Positions 26,850 through 35,748 of a stretch of 55,718 bases of DNA are shown here, in pieces (the stretch's first letter is position 1; each line of letters starts with the position of its first letter). A model generated the notes under the pieces. It was given only the letters and a program-made list of their open reading frames with translations. It was not told the origin of the DNA and searched no databases. A program made the translations under genes and the position numbers. The stretch comes from an uncultured Pelagibacteraceae bacterium (lineage in GTDB: Bacteria > Pseudomonadota > Alphaproteobacteria > Pelagibacterales > Pelagibacteraceae), in contig CABYQM010000006.1 in NCBI GenBank assembly GCA_902521075.1, forward strand, positions 1-55,718, read 5' to 3'.

Positions 26850-29385
26850 TCAACAAAATATTAATTAATTTATCTTTAATAAATACAATCTTAACAATTT
26901 TTTTATTATCTAAGTATTTAAAAATATTTTTATCTTTTTTGGAGTAATCTAATATTTCTGTTTCTCCTAAACCTTTTTTTGTGTTTAAAATAGACCTTTT
27001 TTTGCCATTTATTTGAACAACGATGGTTACTTTTTCTTCTTCCAAGGCCTTTTCATCATGCTTTGGCCAATTATATTCATTCTGAAAACCAATATCTTCC
27101 AAGCATTCACTAGCGAAGTGAGGAATAATAGGCAAAAAACAAATAAGAATTTTACAGTAGTTATCTTTTAAGTTTTTTAAACTTTTCTCTTCCTTTAAAT
27201 AATTAACTAAAAAATTATATGTTTCATACATGTTCGCGATTATTACATTGTAGTTAAATTTTTCGAGATTTACTGTTATTTTTGAAATCATCTGGTTTAC
27301 AAACTTTTCAATTTGTTTGTCATCCTTCTCATATTTGTTGTTAAATATTATATTCTTGATCTCATTGTGTAAAATCCAAAGCTTTTGTACAAATTTATAA
27401 GAAGATACCATTCCTTGCTCAGACCATTGAACATCTTTCTCTGGCGGGCTATCAGATAAAATAAACAACCTTACTGCATCAGCTCCATAATTTTTAATTA
27501 TAAATTCTGGATCAATTACATTTTTTTTTGATTTTGACATTGATTCAGATGGACCAACTTTGACTATTTTGTTTTCATCAATTTTCTTTACAATTTTGCC
27601 ATTTACTTTTTCAACTTCATCTGGGCTTAACCAATTATTATCTTCATCTTTGTAAGTTTCATGACAAACCATCCCTTGTGTAAATAAACTTTGAAATGGT
27701 TCCTTTATTTGAAAATTTTCATTTTTATAATCTATTGCCCTCATAAAAAAACGTGAATATAATAAATGTAAAATTGCGTGCTCGACTCCTCCTATGTATT
27801 GATCTACAGGCATCCAGTAATCTATTTCCTCCTTATTAAAACCATAATGTTTTTCATTAGGAGAACAAAACCTTAAGTAATACCAAGAAGAGCATACAAA
27901 AGTATCTAAAGTATCAGTTTCTCTTGTCATTTTTTTTCCATCTATAATTATCTCTTTCCAACTTTTTTGACTATCTAATGGATTTCCTTTTACCTTAAGA
28001 TCTATATTTTCAGGAAGTTTCACTGGTAACATTGATTTAGGTATTGGGTGAACCTTACCATCCTCATCATAAGCTACTGGTATGGGACACCCCCAATATC
28101 TTTGACGTGATACACCCCAATCTTTTAATCGATAATTAATTTGTTTTTTGCCTAAATTTTTTTTTTCTAATATTTTAATTGTTTCTAAGACAGAATTTTG
28201 TGGTGCCTCTAATCCATTTAAAAAGTCAGAATTTATTAATATACCTGGACCTGCATACGCTTCTTCTTTGACTTCAAAATTTTCATCTTTGTCAAAAGGC
28301 TTAACAACTGTTTTGATATTTAAGCCATATTTTTTTGCAAAATCAAAATCTCTTTGATCATGACCTGGGCAACCAAATACTGCTCCAAAACCATAGTCCA
28401 TTAATACAAAATTCGCAAAATAAACAGGCACTTTTTGTGCTGGGTTCAATGGATTTATTGCCTCTAAATTTGTCTTAAAGCCAATTTTTTCACCAACTGC
28501 TATCGCCTCTTCTGTTGTTCCTGTTTTAGAACATTCATTTTTAAATTTTTGGAAATTTTTATCGTTAACAAAATATTTAGATACCTCATGATCTACCGAA
28601 AGTGCTAAGAAAGAAAAACCAAATAAGGTATCAGGTCTAGTTGTAAAGCATCGAATTTTCTCCACTGGCAAATCCCCCTCGATTTTAAATTCAATTTCAC
28701 AACCAAAGGATTTCCCAATCCAATTTTTTTGCATTGTCTTAACCTTATTTGGCCAAGTCTCTAAATTTTCAAGACCATCTAATAGGTCTTGTGAAAATTT
28801 GGATATATTGAAAAACCATTGGCTTAACTTCTTTCTTTCAACAGCTGCACCTGATCTCCATCCCTTTCCATCAATAACTTGTTCATTAGCAAGGACAGTT
28901 TCATCAACAGGATCCCAGTTCACATAATTTTCCTTTCGGTAAACAAGTTTTTTTTCTAGTAATTCTAAAAAAAAGTTTTGCTGATGTTTGTAATACTCCT
29001 CTGAACAAGTAGATATTTCTCTACTCCAATCAATTGAAAGGCCAAGTTTCTTAAGTTGATTCTTCATTGTTTCGATATTTTTATTTGTCCATTCTTTTGG
29101 ATCTAAGTTATTATCCCGAGCTGCATTTTCAGCGGGCATCCCAAAAGCATCCCAACCCATAGGGTGCAGAACATTGAAACCTTTTAAAGCTTTGTATCTA
29201 GATAGCACATCACCTATTGTATAATTTCTAACATGACCCATGTGAATTTTTCCTGATGGGTAAGGAAACATTTCTAAACAGTAAAATTTTTTCTTATTTT
29301 TATCTACGGTCGTTAAAAAGGAATTATTTTTTGACCAAAAATTTTGCCATTTTTCTTCAACCTTTTTGAAATTATATCTTTCCAT
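26842..29385 (-). CDS. leuS: Leucine-tRNA ligase
   Basis: 847 residues, class I synthetase. HIGH motif in [19 protein letters not shown] near residue 42, CP1 editing domain from about 220 to 420 including TTRPDTLFG, zinc-domain-like region, and the KMSKS-equivalent [13 protein letters not shown] near residue 615. Followed by the anticodon-binding domain and a C-terminal extension. It charges tRNA-Leu and edits mischarged products. Confidence 0.98.
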   Translation of the reverse strand: MERYNFKKVEEKWQNFWSKNNSFLTTVDKNKKKFYCLEMFPYPSGKIHMGHVRNYTIGDVLSRYKALKGFNVLHPMGWDAFGMPAENAARDNNLDPKEWTNKNIETMKNQLKKLGLSIDWSREISTCSEEYYKHQQNFFLELLEKKLVYRKENYVNWDPVDETVLANEQVIDGKGWRSGAAVERKKLSQWFFNISKFSQDLLDGLENLETWPNKVKTMQKNWIGKSFGCEIEFKIEGDLPVEKIRCFTTRPDTLFGFSFLALSVDHEVSKYFVNDKNFQKFKNECSKTGTTEEAIAVGEKIGFKTNLEAINPLNPAQKVPVYFANFVLMDYGFGAVFGCPGHDQRDFDFAKKYGLNIKTVVKPFDKDENFEVKEEAYAGPGILINSDFLNGLEAPQNSVLETIKILEKKNLGKKQINYRLKDWGVSRQRYWGCPIPVAYDEDGKVHPIPKSMLPVKLPENIDLKVKGNPLDSQKSWKEIIIDGKKMTRETDTLDTFVCSSWYYLRFCSPNEKHYGFNKEEIDYWMPVDQYIGGVEHAILHLLYSRFFMRAIDYKNENFQIKEPFQSLFTQGMVCHETYKDEDNNWLSPDEVEKVNGKIVKKIDENKIVKVGPSESMSKSKKNVIDPEFIIKNYGADAVRLFILSDSPPEKDVQWSEQGMVSSYKFVQKLWILHNEIKNIIFNNKYEKDDKQIEKFVNQMISKITVNLEKFNYNVIIANMYETYNFLVNYLKEEKSLKNLKDNYCKILICFLPIIPHFASECLEDIGFQNEYNWPKHDEKALEEEKVTIVVQINGKKRSILNTKKGLGETEILDYSKKDKNIFKYLDNKKIVKIVFIKDKLINILLNE

Positions 29386-29395
29386 TATAAGGAAA

Positions 29396-29953
29396 TTATT
29401 GATCAGTTCTCAGAGCTTCGTTTCTGTATTTTGGATTTTTTTTCTTAGCTTGATTGTCTTGCTCGTAAACTGCTGCTTGAGTTAAAATTTTCTTTGTTAA
29501 TTCATTTGACAACTCATTTGATCTATCTGAAACTTTACAATTATTCTGCATCGAACAATTTTTATAAAAAACCTTTACAACTAACGCGTCAGACCTAATT
29601 TCATTTGTCAAAAACCTTATTGATATTTTTACTGCCTCATTCTCAGAAGATCCATCACTATACCAGTCAGTTACGATTATACCACCACTGTAATTAGCTA
29701 GTGCTAAAGGCATAAATTCTAAGGTATCTAACGATGCTCTCCAAAGTTCATTTGAACTTGCAAAATCAAAATTACCAGAGTTTGTCTTATTTGCTGAACC
29801 CATCAATGTAAAACCTCTACCTTCCTCCATATTTTTTTTAATTCTATCTTTTGCATTTGGTGGTATTTTTCTTGCGTCTGCCCCAGGAACTTTTCCATTA
29901 CACGCGTTAAACAGAAAGAAAATTGATAGGATTAATATGATTCGAATGTTCAT
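29396..29953 (-). CDS. DUF3576 lipoprotein
   Basis: 185 residues. Lipoprotein signal SIFFLFNAC with Cys at residue 18, then a conserved alphaproteobacterial domain of unknown function ([33 protein letters not shown]). The gene is regularly found upstream of leuS in this class. Function unknown; the envelope location and the lptE neighbour make an outer-membrane role plausible but unproven. Divergent from the porin across 223 bp. Confidence 0.88.
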   Translation of the reverse strand: MNIRIILILSIFFLFNACNGKVPGADARKIPPNAKDRIKKNMEEGRGFTLMGSANKTNSGNFDFASSNELWRASLDTLEFMPLALANYSGGIIVTDWYSDGSSENEAVKISIRFLTNEIRSDALVVKVFYKNCSMQNNCKVSDRSNELSNELTKKILTQAAVYEQDNQAKKKNPKYRNEALRTDQ

Positions 29954-30176
29954 AATTTTATTTTTAAAAATATGACTTTTAGATCATTTTTAAAATTTTA
30001 ATATTAATATCTAATTTTTAAAAAAAACTCATATTTTATTGGATTTTTTATGATGTAAATATGCAACACTTTACTACAAAATTAACCTCAACTTACAAAA
30101 ATATAAGTGTTTCCTCAGTTTTTTGATAAAAAAACCATGTTTAATATTAAACAACAATTAACAAGGAGTACTTAAT
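29954..30176. promoter_or_regulatory. Porin upstream region with palindrome and strong ribosome binding site
   Basis: 223 bp without a convincing gene. Near the porin start it holds a hairpin-capable GTTTTTT/AAAAAAC pair (30115-30135 region), a perfect 16-bp palindrome TGTTTAATATTAAACA (30138-30153) and AAGGAG at 30163-30168, eight bases before the ATG. I see no clear sigma-70 -35/-10 pair. The long leader suggests post-transcriptional or operator control of an abundant protein. Confidence 0.4.
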
Positions 30177-31133
30177 ATGAACAATATAAAAAAAATAGGG
30201 TTAACAGCTCTTGCTGGTTCCCTAGTTGCTGGTTCAGTATCTGCAGCGACAATGTCAGTGACAGGTTCAGCTGGTATGTCGTACACAGGTGGTGACTCTA
30301 AAGCAACTCAAGGTCAAGGTTGGACAATGGGTGACTCAATTACATTTTCTGCTTCAGGTGATGTAAATGACATCGGTGTAACATTAACTATGGAATTAGA
30401 TGGTGATGACAGTGACGGCGGAGCTGCAGCTGGTAACGAATTTGATAACCAGTCAATCGCATTTGATTTAGGTGATGCTGGAACATTAACTTTCCATGGT
30501 CACGGTGGAAGCTCAGCTCTTGGTGCAAAAGATGACGTAATGCCAACAGCGAATGAAGAGCCATGGGATATCGTTACTGGTGCAGAAGCTGAAGTAGTCG
30601 GTGGTGCAGGTGGTAACAACATGTTTGCTTATTCATACGCACATGAGTCAGGCTTAACAGGTACTGTAACATACGTAAACGCAGCTGATGCAGTTACTGA
30701 TGTTTCATCTACTTCATACGGTCTTGAATTTACAGGTATGGAAGGTTTAACTGTAGGTTATGCACAACAAGATGTTGAGACTACTACTAATGCTAAGAGT
30801 GATGAAAGCACAATGTATGCTAAGTATGCAATTGGTGGAATCACTGTAGGTATACAGATGTCAGAAAAAGACAGCGAGTCTGGAACTGACTATGAAACTA
30901 CTGGAATTGGTATCTCATACCAAGTAAATGATGACTTAGCAGTATCTTATGGTAATCATGAGATCGAAGCTGTTGGTGCTGGAACTCCAGACCAAGAAGC
31001 TGCTGCAGTAAGTTTCTCATACACAATGGGATCTTTAGGTATAGTAGGAACAGTTCACGATATTGACCATGTTGCGAACTCAACTACAAACAGTAGAGAA
31101 AAATACAGCCTAGGATTATCATTTAACTTCTAA
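30177..31133 (+). CDS. Outer-membrane porin (Gram-negative porin type)
   Basis: 318 residues. A signal peptide ends at VSAAT (about residue 24); the rest alternates short beta strands and Asp/Gly/Thr/Ser-rich loops, such as MSYTGGD, and ends in the aromatic-terminated strand KYSLGLSFNF, the BAM recognition signal. It forms a trimeric outer-membrane channel for small solutes. Unlike its neighbours it is acidic, uses GC-richer codons, and has both a strong ribosome binding site and a strong terminator, all signs of high expression. Confidence 0.92.
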   Translation: MNNIKKIGLTALAGSLVAGSVSAATMSVTGSAGMSYTGGDSKATQGQGWTMGDSITFSASGDVNDIGVTLTMELDGDDSDGGAAAGNEFDNQSIAFDLGDAGTLTFHGHGGSSALGAKDDVMPTANEEPWDIVTGAEAEVVGGAGGNNMFAYSYAHESGLTGTVTYVNAADAVTDVSSTSYGLEFTGMEGLTVGYAQQDVETTTNAKSDESTMYAKYAIGGITVGIQMSEKDSESGTDYETTGIGISYQVNDDLAVSYGNHEIEAVGAGTPDQEAAAVSFSYTMGSLGIVGTVHDIDHVANSTTNSREKYSLGLSFNF

Positions 31134-31153
31134 GTTTAGATAATACTTTATTT

Positions 31154-31185
31154 AAAAAGGCCCTAGAAATAGGGCCTTTTTTTTT
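31154..31185 (+). terminator. Rho-independent terminator after the porin
   Basis: AAAAAGGCCCTA, a GAAA loop, then TAGGGCCTTTTT form a 12-bp stem with a run of nine T (31177-31185). The T run reaches the stop codon of the convergent ThiE-like gene. The A run on the other side could allow weaker termination of the opposite transcript. Confidence 0.93.
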
Positions 31186-31711
31186 ATTCGAAGTAACTTA
31201 TTCCACTAAAACCGTCGCATTTTAAAAGTTTAAGTTTTTTTAAATTTTCTTTTGAAACTCCTCCAAGAGCAATTATTTTTCTCTTGGTAAGTTTAGTTTT
31301 AATATTGAATTTGTTTATCCCTAAATAATTTTTATTTTTTTTAAACAGGGAGGATAAAAATATTGATTTTACTTGCTGAAGTTCTTTAACCCTAATTTCT
31401 TTTAGATTATGTGCAGATCCAATCAACTCAAATTCTTTTTTAAACAAATATGATAGATGTTTAAAACTTTTATTATATGAAGGTATATAAGCACCATTTA
31501 AATTTAATTTTATCGAAAGCTTAATGTTGTTCGATAAAAAAAATTTTATGCCTTTATTTTTACAATAATTTTTTATTTTTATTATTTCCTTCAAATGATT
31601 TCTTTTTTTGTAATTTCTGAAAATTAAAGCTGTATTATTGTCTAAATTATCAATATTATTTTTTTTAAACTGGTTTATAAAATAGTACTTTTTTAAATTA
31701 AAATTATGCAT
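31184..31711 (-). CDS. Thiamine-phosphate-synthase-like (ThiE/TenI fold) protein
   Basis: About 175 residues from the ATG at 31711 (a TTG lies at 31714). The fold is suggested by FLSNNIKLSIKLNLNGAYIP, like the INDRVDLALxxGADGVHLG segment of ThiE, by FELIGSAHNLKEI, like the IGxSxHxxEE segment, and by the C-terminal ALGGVSKENLKKLKLLKCDGFSGI phosphate loop. The N-terminal QLREK stretch is degraded, so activity in joining HMP-PP and thiazole phosphate is doubtful; a TenI-like or diverged paralogue is possible. Its start codon abuts that of yggS head to head. Confidence 0.7.
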   Translation of the reverse strand: MHNFNLKKYYFINQFKKNNIDNLDNNTALIFRNYKKRNHLKEIIKIKNYCKNKGIKFFLSNNIKLSIKLNLNGAYIPSYNKSFKHLSYLFKKEFELIGSAHNLKEIRVKELQQVKSIFLSSLFKKNKNYLGINKFNIKTKLTKRKIIALGGVSKENLKKLKLLKCDGFSGISYFE

Positions 31712-32365
31712 CAAACAGTAAAAAATTTACTTAATATTCAATCAAAAGTTAAGCAAAATCTCGAAATAAACAATTTAAAGGAAGAACCTAATATAATTGC
31801 AGTGTCTAAAACTTTTAATTTAGATCATATAATGCATTTAATTGACCATGGTCACATGCATTATGGCGAAAATAAAGTTCAAGAAGCAATTGAAAAATGG
31901 TCGGAAATAAAAAAACGAAAAAGTAATATACAATTACATTTAATTGGTAAATTACAAACTAACAAAGTTAAATTTGCAGTAAAATTATTTGACTATATAC
32001 ACTCTTTAGATAATGAAAAGCTTGCAAATAAAATCTCATCATTGCAAAAAATTGAAAATAAAAGTTTAAAAATTTTTATTCAAGTAAATATTGGAGAAGA
32101 AAACCAAAAGTCTGGAATACATGTTTCAAAGCTCGCTAACTTTTACACCTTCTGTAAAGATTTAAATTTAAATATAGTTGGATTGATGTGCATTCCTCCA
32201 GTGGATGGAGATGCTGATATTTATTTTAAAAAAATGCAGGAATTGAAAAAACAATTTAATTTTAAAGACTTAAGTATGGGTATGTCTTCTGATTATTTAG
32301 ATGCTTTAAAATATAATGCATCTTTTCTAAGAATTGGTTCTAGTATTTTTGGAAATAGAAATTAG
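31706..32365 (+). CDS. Pyridoxal phosphate homeostasis protein, YggS family
   Basis: 219 residues, a PLP-binding barrel: IAVSKTF near residue 31 carries the PLP lysine, HYGENKVQEAIEKW near residue 52, and HLIGKLQTNKVKF near residue 77; the C-terminal MGMSSDYLDALKYNASFLRIGSSIFG binds phosphate. It buffers PLP in the cytoplasm without known catalysis. Its ATG lies within the first two codons of the divergent ThiE-like gene. Confidence 0.95.
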   Translation: MHQTVKNLLNIQSKVKQNLEINNLKEEPNIIAVSKTFNLDHIMHLIDHGHMHYGENKVQEAIEKWSEIKKRKSNIQLHLIGKLQTNKVKFAVKLFDYIHSLDNEKLANKISSLQKIENKSLKIFIQVNIGEENQKSGIHVSKLANFYTFCKDLNLNIVGLMCIPPVDGDADIYFKKMQELKKQFNFKDLSMGMSSDYLDALKYNASFLRIGSSIFGNRN

Positions 32366-32853
32366 AGTATTTTAATTTTAGTATTTTTATTAATTAACTT
32401 AGCCAAAATTAAAAAATCTTTAGTTGATAACGCAATGCAGCCGTTTGTTGGCTGGTAATTTTTTGTTAAATGAATAAATATTGCACTTCCCTTTGGAGAT
32501 TTGGGTTTTTTCCAATTGTATTTAATTGGAATAAAATAATCATATTTGTAGTCATTCCTATATAATTTTTCATATCTGAATTTACCATTTCTATTGATCT
32601 TTTTATTATAATATTTACTGCTGATATCATCACACCATTTCATATTTCTTTTAATTTCAAAACATTTTATTTTTGAAACTGGTTTTAAAACTTTATCTTT
32701 TCTAAAATATATATTTTCTAATGAATAAGTACCAATTGGTGTTTTTTTATCACCTTCAACTTTATTTTTTGTGAAACCCTTTTTTCCAACGCAACATTTA
32801 AATACAAAGTCATCAAATAAAAGTGTATGTTTATTTTTTATAATAATTGTCAT
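32362..32853 (-). CDS. L,D-transpeptidase family (YkuD) protein
   Basis: 163 residues. The core has KTPIGTYSLENIYFR near residue 40 and the catalytic block IFIHLTKNYQPTNGCIALS near residue 130, where Cys is the nucleophile and the first His is kept; the usual SxGC is TNGC. Such enzymes cross-link peptidoglycan or attach proteins to it. No signal peptide is visible, so it resembles the short YkuD-only group whose location is uncertain. Its stop interlocks by 4 bases with yggS. Confidence 0.85.
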   Translation of the reverse strand: MTIIIKNKHTLLFDDFVFKCCVGKKGFTKNKVEGDKKTPIGTYSLENIYFRKDKVLKPVSKIKCFEIKRNMKWCDDISSKYYNKKINRNGKFRYEKLYRNDYKYDYFIPIKYNWKKPKSPKGSAIFIHLTKNYQPTNGCIALSTKDFLILAKLINKNTKIKIL

Positions 32854-32866
32854 ATTCTAATTATTT

Positions 32867-33427
32867 ATGAGTAAACAATATTTATTAATTCATAATTTTC
32901 CAGCTTTATATGAAATACTAAATGAATTAAAAAACTCCTTAAGTTTTGGCATAAGAATAATTGTTGATATTAAAGAGATTAAAAATAATATTAACCTAAC
33001 TGATCTAATTATTTCTAATCAAAACCTTAATTTAAATAATCAAATAAAAATAGATAAGTTCCCGATAGAATATGGAAAGTTAGTAGATATTTTAAATATT
33101 GCCTTTTTAAAAAAAAAAATAGAATTTAAAAAAAATATTAAAATAGGAAAATTTGTTATAAATTATAATTCTAGAAAATTGTATAAAGATGATAATTTTA
33201 TAAATTTGACTGAAAAAGAGACAACTATTATTAATTTTTTAAATGATTCAGCTAAGCCGGTTACTATATATGACCTGCAAAAAAAGGTTTGGGGCCATAA
33301 CTCCGAGTTAGAAACTCATACTGTAGAAACTCATGTTTACAGACTCAGAAAAAAAATATTTGATAATTTTAAAGAAAAAGATTTTATTAAAAGTTACAAG
33401 AATGGTTACTTAATTGTTTCTTCATAA
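32867..33427 (+). CDS. Winged-helix transcriptional regulator (OmpR-type) with degenerate receiver
   Basis: 186 residues. The C-terminal half (about 105-186) is an OmpR/PhoB-type winged helix: NLTEKETTIINFL, LQKKVWGHN, and the recognition helix THTVETHVYRLRKKI. The N-terminal ~85 residues have receiver-like size but show no phosphoacceptor Asp or acidic pocket, so phosphorylation is unlikely. No histidine kinase is adjacent. It diverges from the L,D-transpeptidase with 13 bp between, and could regulate it. Target genes unknown. Confidence 0.85.
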   Translation: MSKQYLLIHNFPALYEILNELKNSLSFGIRIIVDIKEIKNNINLTDLIISNQNLNLNNQIKIDKFPIEYGKLVDILNIAFLKKKIEFKKNIKIGKFVINYNSRKLYKDDNFINLTEKETTIINFLNDSAKPVTIYDLQKKVWGHNSELETHTVETHVYRLRKKIFDNFKEKDFIKSYKNGYLIVSS

Positions 33428-33447
33428 AAACTATAAATTCAAATATT

Positions 33448-33555
33448 ATGAAAAAAAAAAATTATATTGCAAAGGAATTACACTCAAAAAAATATAAACC
33501 AAGAGTTGTAAAACCTAAAAAAGGAAAAGGTAGTTTTAAAAGAAAAAAAAAATAA
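33448..33555 (+). CDS. arfA: ArfA-like alternative ribosome-rescue factor
   Basis: Thirty-five residues. The pattern IAKELHSKKYKPRVV, then KPKKGKGSFKRK, matches the ArfA core (A..LH...F..RV...KKGKGSYMRK in E. coli). ArfA recruits RF2 to ribosomes stalled on mRNAs without a stop codon, as a backup for tmRNA. E. coli makes a longer precursor from a truncated mRNA; this one is short from the start. It lies 20 bp after the winged-helix gene and its TAA touches the stop of the convergent 2OG oxygenase. Ten A (33543-33552) precede the stop. Confidence 0.72.
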   Translation: MKKKNYIAKELHSKKYKPRVVKPKKGKGSFKRKKK

Positions 33556-34161
33556 TTATCTAAGAATATCAATATTAAAACTGATTACTATTCTATCTTC
33601 ATCAGATAAATTCATACCAACTGAATGAGGAAGATAGGCTGGAAAAAGTAATAAGTCTCCCTCCATGGGTTTAATTTGAGCAACATTCATATTAAAGTCA
33701 GTCTTTTTATCACTCAGGGGTATTCTTTCCCTTGCAATCTGATTTGGATTCGAAACTTTAAATGATCCACAATTCTCTGGAGCTTTAACATAATAAGCTG
33801 CACTCAAATAATTGTTAGGATGTGTGTGTTCTAAATTAAAATTATTTTTTCTGTTAATTATCGCCCACATCTCGGTTAAGTTAACTTTACCAGGTGTGTA
33901 ATGCCATCCATACTCTTTAAATACATCAGCAACATATTTTTGTATGTCTGTAAAAAATTTAAATGGAGCTTTGTTTTTATCCTTTAAATCAAATGGTTTT
34001 GAATGCCAACCACCTTGGTTTGACCTTGCTAATCCTTCTTTGTCATCTTTGTATAATTCATAAATGTACTTTGATAAATTTTGATTGTGTTCTTTATAGT
34101 TATCTAATTTGTAATGAAAAATTGGTTGAGGAAAAAATTTAAATATCTTCTTTTCACTCAT
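33556..34161 (-). CDS. 2-oxoglutarate-Fe(II) oxygenase family protein (TIGR02466-like)
   Basis: 201 residues. FFPQPIFHYKL at the N-terminus and NLEHTHPNNYLSAAYYVKAPENCG near residue 113 are typical of this putative oxygenase family; the last His of the Fe triad would be in LLLFPAYLPHSVGMN, and the Arg in EDRIVISFNI would bind 2-oxoglutarate. The substrate is unknown; relatives are common in marine bacteria and cyanophages. It follows the PfkB kinase gene by 2 bp in the same direction. Confidence 0.87.
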   Translation of the reverse strand: MSEKKIFKFFPQPIFHYKLDNYKEHNQNLSKYIYELYKDDKEGLARSNQGGWHSKPFDLKDKNKAPFKFFTDIQKYVADVFKEYGWHYTPGKVNLTEMWAIINRKNNFNLEHTHPNNYLSAAYYVKAPENCGSFKVSNPNQIARERIPLSDKKTDFNMNVAQIKPMEGDLLLFPAYLPHSVGMNLSDEDRIVISFNIDILR

Positions 34162-34163
34162 TA

Positions 34164-35093
34164 TTATAATCTAGCGCCTATTTGTTGTATTACTCTTGAT
34201 GACATTTCTCGACCTTTATTTAAACTTTCAGTTATACTTAAATTATTTAAATTTCCATGTAAAAAACCTGCAGCAAATAAGTCTCCTGCACCAGTAAGAT
34301 CTGTAACATTTAAGTTCTTTTCAATTCCATTTTCTACAATTTCTTCACCATTTATTGATATAGCTCCCTTCTCTCCTCGAGTAATAACAAGTAGCTTTTT
34401 TAAATTTTTTCCAAAATTAATTACATCTTTAAAATCTTTAGCATCAATTAAAGACATCATTTCTTGTTCGTTAGCAAATGTGATATCTAATTTATTTTTA
34501 ACTAAATCTAAAAAATGCGACTTGTGTCTATCTACACAGAATTGATCTGATAATGACATTGCTACCTTATTTGCGCTATTAATGGCTTTTTCAAATGCTT
34601 TTTTAGGTTCTCCCTCATCCCATAAATAACCTTCCAAAAATATCATTTCAGATTGTTTTATTACTTCAGTATTTACATCATTTTCGTTTATTTTTCCTGC
34701 TGTTCCTAGATACGTGCACATTGTTCTCTCTGAATCTGGGGTTACTAAAATTAGACAAGTACCAGTTGGTAACTCTTCTTTCTTTTTTGAGTAAAAATAT
34801 TCAACTTTTTCTGATTTTAATCCATCTTCATACTTACTTCCTAATTCGTCATCACTCACTTTACCAATAAAACCAACTTTATTGCCTAATTGAGATAATC
34901 CAACAATTGAATTCGCAACTGAGCCACCAGATATAGTTTTTTCAATTTTTAAACTTGCTAACATCTTATTAAATTCTCCATCGTCAAAAATAAGTTTCAT
35001 TGTTCCTTTTGTTAAACCATTATGGTTAATAAAGTCTTCATCAACTTTACAAATCACATCTACAATTGCATTACCTATACCTAGAATTTTCAT
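34164..35093 (-). CDS. PfkB family carbohydrate/nucleoside kinase
   Basis: 309 residues. GGSVANSIVGLSQLG near residue 57 and the catalytic DLTGAGDLFAAGFLHG near residue 268 mark a ribokinase/PfkB-fold kinase. It resembles the adenosine kinase/sugar kinase branch common in alphaproteobacteria, but the substrate is not readable. Begins 1 bp after the nth stop region and is likely in one unit dapB-nth-kinase-2OG oxygenase. Confidence 0.9.
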   Translation of the reverse strand: MKILGIGNAIVDVICKVDEDFINHNGLTKGTMKLIFDDGEFNKMLASLKIEKTISGGSVANSIVGLSQLGNKVGFIGKVSDDELGSKYEDGLKSEKVEYFYSKKKEELPTGTCLILVTPDSERTMCTYLGTAGKINENDVNTEVIKQSEMIFLEGYLWDEGEPKKAFEKAINSANKVAMSLSDQFCVDRHKSHFLDLVKNKLDITFANEQEMMSLIDAKDFKDVINFGKNLKKLLVITRGEKGAISINGEEIVENGIEKNLNVTDLTGAGDLFAAGFLHGNLNNLSITESLNKGREMSSRVIQQIGARL

Positions 35094-35094
35094 T

Positions 35095-35748
35095 TCAAGC
35101 TTTTTTTGTTTTTATCGGTTTTTTTCGTTTAGGATAACAAGAAGTACAAATTTTACAAGAAATACCGTAGCATTCCCTTGCTTTACAATGTTCTCTTCCA
35201 TAATAAATTATTTGAAGATGTAGCTTGTTCCAATATTTTTTAGGAAATAATCGCTTTAAATCTTTCTCTGTTTGAACAACATTTTTTCCATTTGTTAATC
35301 CCCATCGTTGTGAAAGTCGATGAATATGTGTATCTATTGGGAATGCAGGATAACCATAGCCTTGAGACATAACTACACTTGCTGTTTTATGTCCTACTCC
35401 AGGCAATTCTTCTAACTCTTCAAAAGTTTTTGGAACCTTACTGTTATATTTTTCAACTAAAGTTTTTGAAAGATTGTAAACACTTCTAGCTTTAATTCTA
35501 AAAATGCCAATACTTCTTATTAATTTCTCTATTTTCTTTCTTCCAAGTTTAACAAAATGTTCTGGTTTGTTATATTTTGGATAAATATTTTTGGTAACAT
35601 TATTAACATTTACATCAGTGCATTGAGCTGAAAGTAGAACAGATATTAAAAGTGTAAATATATTTCTATGTTTTAATGGTATAGGTGTTTTAGGATATGT
35701 TTTGTTAAGTATTTTTAAAACTATTTTAGCTCTTTGAACTTCATTCAT
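35095..35748 (-). CDS. nth: Endonuclease III
   Basis: 217 residues. Helix-hairpin-helix LEELPGVGHKTASVVM near residue 108 with the catalytic Lys, and the catalytic Asp in PAFPIDTHIHRL near residue 139. It removes oxidised pyrimidines and cuts the abasic strand. The C-terminal [4Fe-4S] loop is unusual: Cys at 188, 193, 198, 201 and 204 instead of the classical C-x6-C-x2-C-x5-C spacing. It overlaps dapB by one base. Confidence 0.95.
   Translation of the reverse strand: MNEVQRAKIVLKILNKTYPKTPIPLKHRNIFTLLISVLLSAQCTDVNVNNVTKNIYPKYNKPEHFVKLGRKKIEKLIRSIGIFRIKARSVYNLSKTLVEKYNSKVPKTFEELEELPGVGHKTASVVMSQGYGYPAFPIDTHIHRLSQRWGLTNGKNVVQTEKDLKRLFPKKYWNKLHLQIIYYGREHCKARECYGISCKICTSCYPKRKKPIKTKKA

Noticed and set aside
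30061..30126. 21-codon frame upstream of the porin (starts MQHFTTK)
   Set aside because: Very short, no ribosome binding site, no family; treated as untranslated leader.
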